A stretch of DNA of 64,000 bases from Bryum argenteum. Taxonomy: Eukaryota > Streptophyta > Bryopsida > Bryales > Bryaceae. Made by a program: the position numbers and the translations under genes. The DNA lies in assembly GCA_037043015.1 (NCBI GenBank), contig CM073326.1:19414345-19478344 (forward strand). Direction: 5' to 3'. Positions within the stretch are counted from its first letter, which is position 1. Every line of letters starts with the position of its first letter. Below are positions 21,301 to 31,395 of this stretch, piece after piece. The notes below the pieces were generated by a model. The model had not been told where the DNA came from, did no database searches, and saw only the letters and a list, made by a program, of their open reading frames with translations.

Positions 21301-24300
21301 GTATAGGATTGTCGTTTATGGCCCACCTCCAAAACCTCCGGAGCTGTAGATGATAACCATATGAACATAATAAGCTAATAAAATAGAACAAGGTTGGAAT
21401 TTAAATATGAACCAATACTACTTGGTATAGAAATACACAAACTTGAAGTCAATCTCCATCATCAAAATTCTTAAAGCATTTTTAGCTATATTAAGGAATT
21501 TTTTTTTATCAAAAGTTGATTTTCGAGTAAGAGAACTCATGTAAAAATGCATAGTTTTGTAATAGATTTCTTCAAGGATGTTGAAGTTAGAATGGCCTAA
21601 ACTCCCAACCATGAACACTATGTAGATAGAGGACTTTTAGGTATATATACACTTAAACTCAATAGTTTGAATGTTCTAAGATATGAGATCTATTGAAGTG
21701 AATGATGAGACCATTATACGAAATAAAGACTTTTTTTATGTGCTAAAGTAATATATTTTGTAATATATTATAAAACTATTATATATATATTTTTTTATTT
21801 TTTTATTTTTTTAAAATTTTTATTTTTTTAAAATTTTTCTGTCATTGAAAAAGATCATGACTTTGGAAAGTAATCTAGTAGAATTTTTGGATTATATAAA
21901 CGGTATCCTAGTTTGAAAGTGGTTTTGAGATTCATGATGTGTATTTGATCTAAACCTTTGAAATTTTTGAAGACAACTTCTAAATGTGCCAAAATAACAT
22001 TAAGTTTGTTTTGTTGAATAAGCACTCAAGCTTATGCTTCCCAAAGAGGATGAAGAACTCCAAACTCATTTAAGGCCAAAATAAATAGAGTGTTTGTTCA
22101 CCCTATATTTGGATGTATGTATAGAGGTCATCTAATACCAATGAAGGGACTATCAACTGACTCCGTGTGAACACTATGTTAGCATCTAGGTAGCCATTAT
22201 TGTTGTAGAGGTACCGGACATGGTAACTCCGCAAAGGATTTTGAGGTACCTATACAAGGTCCAAGAAGCCCATATCATAGTTGGGTAGAGTAGGGTCGTG
22301 AGCACCACATAGACATGGAGATTGGAACCCACAACCTCCTCAATAAAGGTCACAAACCCCACCAACAAGCTAAGGTTTGTGGTGCCTTGCTTCTTCTACA
22401 TAAGATCAACCTAATTTTGGCATTTTTCAATATATTGCAATTCACTCCAATCTTGTTTGTATTCAAGTTTTCGACCAATTCATCAAAAATCATTTTGGTT
22501 GCTTTTGGCAGATTGTCAGTCTAAGCCTCTAAGGGGGTACTAATATGAGATTTTTTTAAATGAATAATCAATCTTTTTGTGATAAGCATGTGATGAACGC
22601 ACTTCACGCAAGCATTATAACATCATACAACATCAAAAATGCATCCTCTTTCAAAAATATGTTGCCCACTAGATTTAACTACTACATCCCTATTTATCAT
22701 GGGTTGATTGAGGTTTATAGAATTATTTGAGAGTTGTGCAATGGCTTAGGTACACTTAAACTCAACAATTCATGAAAACCATAGAAACATGAGAATACTT
22801 TGAGAAAGTTTAAAGTTTAGGGTTGTATCCAAGGGCCCTTTCTTTGAATTTATTTTAACACACGATGAACAAAAACCAGTCATCAATAAACACCATCTCC
22901 TTTAAGTGCTTCTCTATCACATCACCCAAGATAGCACAACTTATTCACTAATACTATTGGAAATTAAATAAGTGAATTTGGATGACCCTCACACCTTCCT
23001 TGAGATTGGAATAAAATTCAATGTTGGGAAATTGGAGTTGTTTCCCACCTCATACAAATAATCAAGTGCGATTGGTTTACAATTTGGCCTCCAAAATATC
23101 CATGATTTTTTTGGTTTGCCATGTTGTGTTGAAAGGCGTATTACAAATAATCTACAAACCCAAATTAAGTTTTGTAGACTACTCATGAAACTAAAACCAA
23201 ACTACTCACAAAGTTTTTACTCTACATAAATTATTATCTAAGAACATATGTGGAACTCACCAACATATTGTGGTGAACCGCAAACGGTGGTCAATGGGGC
23301 TGCTCCCGTGAAAATCTTGGAGAGACCAAAGTCGGCAATTTTGATGGGTGAATTTTCTTCGGGCGATTTGAGAAGAATATTCTCGAGCTGCATATGACAA
23401 ACTTCCATCTTTCAACTCTTGTCACCATTCTGCATTTTTCCACACTCTTCATTATACTCAACCTCACATTAATTGCGACACCAGTTGTATTAATGATCAT
23501 GGATGTTATTCGTTAATCTTTTATAATGAAGTACATATGTCCCAAAGAACATTAGAATGTCTTATTAATGAGACCCATCTTACAAGCAAGTAAGCAACAA
23601 AGACACCGAGCTTTGAAGTATCAACTATAACATAGAGATGTGTCGACAACATGACCAAATATATTCATAACAACGAATAGTTATTTACACAATATGAATA
23701 AGAGAATACCAACCTTGAGATCTCTATGTGTGACGCCAATAGAATGAAGGTAGGCTACTCCTTCAAGAAGTTGCCGCATTATTTGTGCGGCTCTTTGTTC
23801 TCCATATTTGCCCTTTTTAAGTACACGATCGAGCAATTCTCCACCTGTCACACTGTCAAAAACCTCGACCTCAATACAAACAAACACTCAAAATGTTTGA
23901 AGAAGCGAAGAAGAACTTGCAACCTTTTTTGAGGCCAACATGAAGAGAGTGTACATTCAAACTCTCAAAAGTCATAATTATCTAATATGTCATTATCCGG
24001 CATACCATCTTTCTCACAAGAAGGAACATAAAGTTGGCCATCGAAAACCTACAGTTCTGTAATGACATACACATGCTTCCGTGTGAAAAAGCATTCTTTG
24101 AAATTGATGCAATATGGATGATGCACCTGCACATGCCACAATTCAATCCTCAATTATATGTATAGTGGTACCTGGATAAGATCAACCTCGTTAAGATCAA
24201 CGTCTAGTTGAGAACGCTGTCCATGTCCCTTTATTATGCAAAGAGGCATTGTTTTGTTATGATCAACGCTTGGATAAGATTAACGTTTTTGTCTGTCCGA

Positions 24301-25306
24301 AAACATTTATCTAATCCAAGCACCACTGTACCATATTTTTTAATATGCATTTTAATACATCATATACATAATTATGATACATTTCTCGATACTTTGCACG
24401 AGAGAGAGCCGCGGAAAGACTTGGAGGATTGTGAGGGACCTTATCAAGCACTACAATCTCCGCCTCCAAGCTCCCGTCATTTGGGTCATACTTGGATCGA
24501 TCAATCACCTTGATTGCCACGTCTTCTCCCGTTGGAAGATGTTTCCCTTTTCTCACGATTGAAAATCCTGAATTTTGTGGACCAAACCATGAGTTACACC
24601 TACTCCATTTGACCACTTTTTTGGTGGTTTAGAAAAAAGAGAGAACTCCAATATTCTTTCTTTTGCAATGTTTCTAAAATTCGAAGATTTAGGTTTTATT
24701 CGTCTACTTGAGTTTCATGAAAAAAACAGTCTTAAGGTGAAGACAAAACAATAGATTTTTTTAAAAAAATTCATTATGGAGCAATAATGTCGTAGCCCTC
24801 TGCCTTATGACATGCTGATACTACAACATGGTGAGCTCCCTTTCTTAAGCAGTTTTGGCAGTTACATAGAAGCTTAGGATTGAACCCTCTCATTATAGTT
24901 AACAAGACAAAGTATTTTTTGTAGTAAATCTCACATATTGTATTGTAATGTGTTAATTTCTCTTTGTATGCAGCACTGTGGTTACCATACAAGAACCAAA
25001 CATGCTCCAAACAAAAAGTGATAATCAGGATTGGCAAGTCCTTGAAAGAGAATGGCAAAATATCGTGAGTTCTGGTTTGTACTGACCGCCAACACCGATG
25101 GTTTTCTTCACTTTGTACAACTTGTGAAACTCCTCCTCCGAGATTCTTTTGAAATTTGGGTTTTTCTCAAACTCATCGATCTGCTCCGAGCCCCAGCTTG
25201 CGGACCTTGAAGGCTTGCACGCCTTGAAGAGGGCTTTGAAACAACTGCCCGCACTATCCCGGCCATCGGATGCCGGTGCCGATGATGCAAAGCATGAGAG
25301 TGGCAT
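18312..25306 (-). CDS. CaMK-like Ser/Thr kinase with 13-residue repeat tail
   Basis: Nine exons on the minus strand: 25306-25087, 24567-24440, 24126-24053, 23852-23714, 23387-23261, 21343-21283, 20554-20415, 19941-19856, 18824-18312. Splicing is GT-AG with phase closed, giving 495 residues. The kinase domain spans about 65-325: glycine loop IGVGGFSIV (70-78), VAIK Lys93, HRDLK with Asp185, DFG Asp206, APE 230-232, and WSTGVIMYILLSGYSPFDD. These subdomains are typical of the CAMK group (CaMK/CDPK/CCaMK). Where CDPKs carry a junction domain and EF-hands, this protein has a polar tail with seven 13-residue repeats (398-488; consensus EGDEKPKNLNENQ). I see no EF-hand loop and no obvious calmodulin-binding helix. 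The start is the first ATG (MPLSCFASS); the frame upstream opens only from non-ATG codons. The catalytic residues are intact, so activity is plausible. The last exon join (acceptor TTCGTAG) is the least certain step. Confidence 0.85.
18336..18608 (-). repeat. Seven 39-bp coding repeats in the kinase tail
   Basis: Codes seven consecutive 13-residue units near EGDEKPKNLNENQ. Units 1-4 and 7 keep the EKPK core. Units 5 and 6 have drifted (ESGKEQG and EGNERPI). All keep the frame, which argues for coding selection or very recent expansion. Confidence 0.85.
20908..21277. mobile_element. TTAA-ended MITE, copy C, beside a splice donor
   Basis: A 370-bp element with TTAACCCTTAAACGCCC at 20908-20924 and the inverse GGGCGTTTAAGGGTTAA ending 21277. 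It lies in intron 6 of the kinase gene. Its right TTAA starts at intron position +6 of the donor (GTGAG followed by TTAA). It has no ORF. Confidence 0.75.
22170..22385 (-). mobile_element. tRNA-derived SINE, copy 1
   Basis: On the minus strand an A-box-like TAGCTTGTTGGT (22361-22372) is followed about 31 bp later by a B-box-like GGTTCCAATC (22320-22329), the spacing of a Pol III internal promoter. Downstream sequence (CCCAACTATG, TTGGACCTTGT, GTACCTCAAA, ATAGTGTTCAC) recurs at 35,965-36,285 in the opposite orientation. It sits in intron 5 of the kinase gene. Confidence 0.5.
24163..24328. mobile_element. Pogo/Tigger-like MITE (166 bp)
   Basis: Termini TAGTGGTACCTGGATAAGAT and ATCTAATCCAAGCACCACTG are imperfect inverted repeats flanked by TA on each side (24161-24162 and 24329-24330). 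The CAGTGGTACCT-type end and TA target match Tc1/mariner pogo elements. Internal GATCAACG motifs recur. It is in intron 2 of the kinase gene. A lone similar end (GTACCTGGATAAGATAAAC) lies near 47,868. Confidence 0.65.
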
Positions 25307-26321
25307 GTTGAGTAACAACTTCCTTCTTCTTCTTCAGCAAAAGCTTCTCGTTATTATAGCCCTCAGATTATATTTTGTTGAGTCTTGCAAAATCATATTG
25401 AAGATTTTGATATCGGTATTAACCAATTCACATAGAGTTGAAAGGTGCTTATTGAGGTTGGACTTTTGTGCAATTGCTATGAGCTCTGGTTCACAGAAAG
25501 GGAAGAGCTTCAAGTGCAAGAAGAGGTTTTGGTATGGAAGAATGTGTATGATAGAATGTGTAAGAACATAAGCTTCACTTATGAGGGTGCGAATAGTTCC
25601 GAAGTATGAAAAACTCGGATGATTGTTGTTTCCAGTTAACGAACTGTTATTGTTTACGAACGCAATAGATTATTGAGGGATGATAGTGTTTTCGTTTCTA
25701 TGACTGCACTCTTCACTCTTTCTGGTGGTATGAAAGGGATGTAAATTACGAATGACACTTTTGATAGTATTTTGGTTGTCACTACAACTATCTATACTTC
25801 TCATAAATATCTATACTTCTCATAAAGAGACATCCTTGGAAACTAAGCTCATTATAAGGGTGATTAGGGTGGAGATGTGGGTGCTGGGATGGCGATTCTT
25901 GTGATGTGGATAAGTGGTGATGATGCTTTTTACTTTTTTGTTGCTTTTGCCCAACGGAGAGGCTCGTTTGATTGTGGATATTTTGCCTTTTTGGCTGAGC
26001 TGGACATACTTTCTGGTGAAATATCATAGAGCATTTATTGTTGCCCATTTATTGAAGGGTTTTGTTATTTTCTTTTACTTGAAAAACTTTCTTTTAAGCC
26101 CCCTCCTTTCTTTTACGTTTCTCTTGCTCTACATTTTCTTTCTTTTACTTTACTTTTACATTTCTCCATTATTATATATAGAGTGGTTACATTTCTCAAC
26201 CTTTTATTATCAATTGAGTTTGCATCAATATTGTAAATTGAGTTTGCAACAATATTATTAATTGAGTTTGCACCAATATTATTAATTGAGTTTGCACCAA
26301 TATTATTAATTTTAAGATAAG
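25307..26321. other. Spacer between kinase and TFIIB-like locus
   Basis: Contains the kinase promoter region and a 25-bp tandem array at its right end. No other gene is seen. Confidence 0.45.
26212..26311. repeat. 25-bp tandem repeat, four copies
   Basis: Unit ATTGAGTTTGCACCAATATT plus five bases (ATTAA), four copies with 1-3 substitutions each. It lies about 10-110 bp upstream of the first codon of the TFIIB-like pseudogene. Confidence 0.85.
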
Positions 26322-27901
26322 ATGAATTGCTACAATTGTAAAAAGCTTACGGAGATTATAGTAGCGAGATTCTATTTGCACTCGGGAATGCGGATTTATT
26401 TTAGAATCATCGATAGTTGATGATAGACCGGAATGGAGAAACTTTCAAGGGGAAGAGCTAAATTCGCAAACCCGGGCAGAAAGGGCACCGTCCACAAATT
26501 ATTTTTCTGAGCAACTTCATACCCAAGTGGCCAAACCCACTAGAGGAGGAGAGAGAAGCTTGGAAATCTTACAAACTAATAAGCGAATTGGCAACATTGA
26601 AAGTAATAATTACAAAGAAGGTTTCGAGGTCATTTCCGACATGGTGGAGAAGCTCCAATTGGTGAAAACCATTGAAGACCGCGCGATGGAAATATACAAG
26701 AAAGTCCGGGACGTGGATTTCGTTCGGGGGTGTAACGATAAGGCGGTTACAGCTTCATACTTGTACATCGCGTGTGGTTTAGAGAAAAACTCGCGAACAC
26801 TTCGTGTGATCGCTGCCGCTTCCGGTGATGTAGAACCATGTGACATTTCGCGTAGAGGCAAGAAGATCAATGAGAAGCTAGAGGAACTGGGTCAAAAAAC
26901 GGCGTATCAAGGGGAAGTGGACGTATCTACTTTCGTGAGAAGGTTTTGTTCGAGACTTCAGTTGCCAAACCATGAAGTTAGGGCTGTAACGGAGACTCTG
27001 AGGAATTTCAAGAATATCGATATTCGACGCAAACCATTTCCGTTCTTGCGGCGGTTATCTTTATAATCAATCAACTGTTAAGTGAAAAACGAGAGTTGAA
27101 GGAGATTGCACTAGCAACAGGTGTTGGGGAGGTCACAATCGCTAGCGTTTATAAATATATTCGTCCCTTCCAAAGCAAATTGGTTCCAAAGTGGTTCCTC
27201 TCAAGTCTACCAAATGCCAGTTTTTCAATTGCAACAAATCAGAACAAGAATGGGCCGGTGAAGACTACTTTTGTTGATTCTCTGGTTGGAAAATTCAAAA
27301 GCATGAGGGTTTCAAACAGTAGCTTTTCAAATCCTAATATGAGTTTTCAGCATGAAAATCTTCAAAACAATAGGATCATACACCCAATTCCAGTTCCAAT
27401 TCCAACAAATACTTTACCACCTCAAGCATGCAAACATGAAAGACTTCTAAATACATGCCCCAAGTCTAGTATATTGTCATCTTTCAAAACCAACAATTAG
27501 TTTTTTCAGCTGTGGAATTCCAAAACCAAATTGCTCCAAATGTCCCAGTGAAGACTCATTTGTCAAAACCTAGAATTGATTATCCCCCTGATTTGAGAAA
27601 GAAGAAGATTGTTCAGAAGATAACATGCAAACAACCAATAGTTCCAAATACATGTCCAAGTCTAGTATATTGTGATCTTTCAAATCCAACAATTAGTTTT
27701 TCACCTGTAGAATTCCAAAACCAAATTGCTCCAAATGTCGCAGTGAAGACTGATTTGTCAAAACCAAGAATTGATTATCCCCTTGATTTAAAAAAGAAGA
27801 AGGTTGTTCGAAAGGTAAGTGGTTCGAATCCTGTAAATATGTCTCCAGCTCAACAATGGAGTGTCCTAAAAAACTCGATGGGGGTGGGAAACCAGCTCTA
27901 G
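26322..27901 (+). pseudogene. TFIIB-like transcription factor, frameshifted
   Basis: Homologous to general factor TFIIB/TFB. A zinc-ribbon half (MNCYNCKKLTEII, from 26322) is followed in another frame by CTRECGFILESSIVDDRPEW. Next comes cyclin fold 1 (KTIEDRAMEIYKKV, then SYLYIACGLEKNSRT). Cyclin fold 2 starts FVRRFCSRLQLPNHEVRA and continues in a third frame as ISVLAAVIFIINQLL, LKEIALATGVGEVTI and SKLVPKWF. At least four single-base shifts are needed: near 26,364 (+1), 27,036 (-1), 27,458-27,461 (C run, +1) and 27,501-27,506 (T run, +1). A Ser/Pro/Lys-rich C-terminal extension follows, containing a 197-bp tandem duplication. No introns. Protein identity across both cyclin folds is still clear, so decay is recent, or the assembly has indels, or the copy is retro-derived. 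I do not call it functional. Confidence 0.75.
27449..27842 (+). repeat. 197-bp tandem duplication in the TFIIB-like tail
   Basis: Two copies (from 27449 and 27646) both encode a segment containing VEFQNQIAPNV and LSKPRIDYP. Copy 2 is open throughout. Copy 1 carries an extra C and an extra T that break the frame, so comparing the copies dates the frameshifts to after the duplication. Confidence 0.85.
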
Positions 27902-28052
27902 AGTAGAGAAGTCTTTAATGAGAAATTAGTTCTTAGTTGATAGAAAGTAGTTCACATTAGCTCTTATGAACTGAGCTAATTTGTACCTGAGAATTAAAAA
28001 TTCTCACAAAGTATATGAATGAACAAAATCAGCAAAAAGTAATGCATGTTTC

Positions 28053-28321
28053 TTAACCCCTAAAGGCCCATGATGTTTTGGGAGCTTGAAATCCCAACAC
28101 TGACCACTATGTACTAATGCGGGTACGTCCAATATTTTTGGAAATTTTTGATAACTTCAACCGTAGGATCTTGAAGTAGACTACCATAGGTAGTAGTGTG
28201 AAAATTTTCAACCGTTGGATCATCACTGGATGTGAGATCATAACATTTGAAGTTGACTGTAAATTTTTTTTGGCCTTGACCGTAAAAGCCGAATCGGCGG
28301 CCGTGGGCCTTTAGGGGTTAA
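28053..28321. mobile_element. TTAA-ended MITE, copy D (269 bp)
   Basis: TTAACCCCTAAAGGCCCA at 28053-28070 and the inverse TGGGCCTTTAGGGGTTAA ending 28321 (the penultimate base pairs differ slightly from copy C). The interior shares strings such as TTTTCAACCGTTGGATC with the longer dispersed repeats, linking the two repeat classes. Confidence 0.75.
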
Positions 28322-29479
28322 TCGATCAATAAACTGTGTTTGAAACAAGAATAATTTGGAATTCTACCATGTATATCTTGCTCATGTTGCTTGTTGCACT
28401 TTCCTGTTTAGAATTTGATGTACAGTCTTTTATTTGGAAGTAAATATTGTAATACATGTAGACCAAAAATTGAGTCGTAAGGCCTCATAAATTGTGAGAT
28501 CGTAACGTACTCGCTAGTATGCAAAACAAATTACAATATTCCATCTTCTTTACTTACAAGTGGAAATACTACTAAGAGATTAATTGCAATAAAAAAATCA
28601 CCATCAAGGAAGTCGTTCATATTTCTCTCAAGAACACATATGTACCAAAAAAAAGGGTAAGATATTTTCTTAACTCAAAGAATAGCCTTGTGATGTAGAA
28701 AACTGGTTAAAAGTTTATAAATGGAAAATAGTCCAAAACTAAACCTCTTGCACTAAAATCTATGCCTTACCTTCAAAACACCTTTGATTAGTTCAAGGTT
28801 TGTACCACTACAACAAGACTCTTATTAAAATTCATTCCAAAAAATAGAGCTGAAATCCAACGATGGATGAAGAAGACATAGCTCTCCAGAAACTATCCTT
28901 TTTTTCACTTTTATCATTGTAGACACATCTTTGGAAATCTAATACCAAAAGTGTTTGGATCTAATCTCTACCAACTAAAAAGTTGTCATGAACCAACCTA
29001 AGTTCACACTTATGTAAAAAATTATGGAAAAGAATATCTTGTTTCAAATTAAGGGATTGGAATGGTGAAACATGCCACATGTTTCAAAAAGCAGAAACTA
29101 ATGAAACCATAAGAAGAATTCATGCCATGAATGTACAACATTTTAGATTGGGATAAGGCTTTACTCTCAAGAAAGTAGCCTTCATTCGGAAAATCAACCT
29201 AACAAATTTTGTCAACAAAGGAGTTTCTGATGAAGAAGTTATGGTTCTTCAATGTTTTGATTTGTCATCCAAAATGATCAAATTAAACATCTGGCACATT
29301 TAGGGGTTAGATTGAATGAATAGTGTTGTTTACAAAAGGGACTTTCCCATTAAGTGAATTTGTTGTAGTTCGTAATAGCTTGCTTCATCCAAATAATTTG
29401 AAGTTGATTGTGGTATTTAGAAAACAAAATGATAATGGTTTCTTCAATATTAACTCTTAAATCAGTATTGTAATAAGGA

Positions 29480-30370
29480 ACTAGTCACTTAGCCGACATG
29501 TTTTCAGTGTAGCAGGTTGCCAAAGCTAGCAAGTTAGCTGCCATGTCCAACTAGTTAGGTGTCATGTCTTTAATGCGTGAAGTTGCTTTGCGGCAAATCA
29601 CTTGCCACATTTTATCAGTAAGATGTCATGTTGCTAATGTGGCAAGTTGGCTTGTGGCAATTTGGTTGTAATGTCTAGTTAATCAAGCGTCATGCCTTCA
29701 ATGTAATTAGTTACGGCAACCTTGAGGAAGGTTAGTTCCGTCCTCCACGTTTCTTTGTTCATTTGGGGAGTCTCACAATCCTCCTTGTCATTGGCATGTT
29801 GAATGTTTTTAATTTTTGATCACCATGAGAAGAAAACTAAATGTGTCACCTTAGTCAGCCGTTATGTCATTGATGTGGGAAGTTGCCTTGTGACAAATTC
29901 TTTATTAGGTGTAGTTGATCAAATGTCATGTCTTAATGCAACGCGTCACCTTACGGCAAAACAATTACCTTGTCACAAATTCACTAGTACCTTGGGCTAC
30001 TACTGAAGTGTCGTTCTTTAATATGTTATGTTACCGTGTGGAAAGTCACTTGCCACGTCTCCTTATTTAGCTGTCATGTTACTGATGTGGTAGGTTGCCT
30101 TGTGACAAATGATTTATTACGCCTTTTTAGTTCAACGTCATGTCTTTCATGCAAGAGTCCCCTCACGGCAAATTCATTATCACCTTCCCCTGGTACTTAA
30201 GCGTTATTCTTTAACGCGTCAAGTTACCTTGTGGCAAATCACTTGCCACGTTTTCATAATGTAAATGTTAGCTTCTAGCTCATGGGTAGTTGATCTTTAA
30301 TATGGTAAGTTACCTTCTTGTTAGTTGGTTATCACATCTTTAATGCCATCATTGCAATGATAAATATTTT
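29480..30370. repeat. Degenerate ~210-bp satellite-like array
   Basis: About four diverged units share GTCATGT...GATGTGG...GTTGCCTTGTG(G/A)CAAAT...CACTTGCCAC. Clear anchors (TGTCAT followed by GATGTGG) sit near 29,626, 29,865 and 30,072, giving spacings of about 205-240. No ORF. Confidence 0.6.
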
Positions 30371-31395
30371 GATAATGTTTATATCTTTGTTAAATAGCCA
30401 TTGTTGCAACTAATTTGAGCAAAAGTCTATATCCTCTTGAATTAATAGCCATGCATTTGGATTGTTCATTTGAAATGTATAGACGTAACGAAAGAAGACC
30501 AACCCAATGACTTAGGTATTCATTGCCAATGGACCTGAAATTGAAGATTCAAAACTATGCTACGTGCCCAAAATCTTGGATAAAACTAAGAAACTGCAAA
30601 AGAAAATGAACAGACTACAAAATATTATAATTAAAAACTTAATATATTCATATTTGTATTCCTAATATCGTGAACTAGTTGATGTACGAACTCAAGGTAA
30701 AGGGATGGTGTTATTAATTGTGTGAGATTTGGAAGAGTGAAACGTGGGCATAATACGATCAAGTAGCCTGACATAATGCAAGAAAGTCCAAAGAGGTTAA
30801 GAATCAATGATCCCCTGACTGAGGGTTTCTCAGCCAAGTTTGGCAACTCCAAGAAACAAGCTGCCAGGCAAGTAGCCACCACCTAGCAACAAGCAACCCC
30901 CTCCCAGGCGCCACTTTGCCGTGGCTGCCGTCCACACCACCCATGATCGACGGCAGCGTCAGTCCATGACCACGACGAAGCTCCAACCGGACGGAACGAG
31001 AACCGACCTGACGATACATTCCATGGTCGAGGAGCCCCTCCGTCACCCCCGAAGATGAAAGCTTATCTCCAACAAACCGACGACGACGACGATTGACGGA
31101 TGAAAGTACCTGGATGGATGATAATTACGCTTGCCATCCAGATATGTTCCGGGTATCATAGTGGTACCGTCTGCACAGTCGTATATAGCGACGACGGCGA
31201 TCAGCAGTGTCTTCCCCAACCCCCATCGCAGGATCCCCCTCCCTCCCTCGCCATCCCCAGGACCTGATCTTGCATTGCGAATTTGCGCACTCGAATTTTA
31301 TATTATTGGAACAGGAACGAGGTGTGGTGTTGTAGAGGGGGGCGGGGCGGGGGCGTGCGCACGGCAGAGTGGGAGTGGGAAGGGCGGCGGCTTCG

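Larger units (their letters stand above)
27902..31395. other. Repeat-rich intergenic region
   Basis: Contains MITE copy D, a degenerate satellite (29,480-30,370) and, from about 30,860, a GC-rich stretch that is probably the promoter and 5' leader of the pfkB gene. Long overlapping ORFs in both orientations at 31,100-31,630 reflect base composition. Confidence 0.5.

Noticed and set aside
25304-25318. Kinase start at 25,318
   Set aside because: The codon there is TTG. The first ATG in frame is at 25,306.
27815-27826. tRNA B-box-like GGTTCGAATCC
   Set aside because: No A box or cloverleaf upstream at the right distance. It lies in the open frame of the TFIIB-like tail.
29480-30370. CRISPR-like array
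   Set aside because: Units are ~210 bp, diverged and eukaryotic. There are no short identical repeats with unique spacers.
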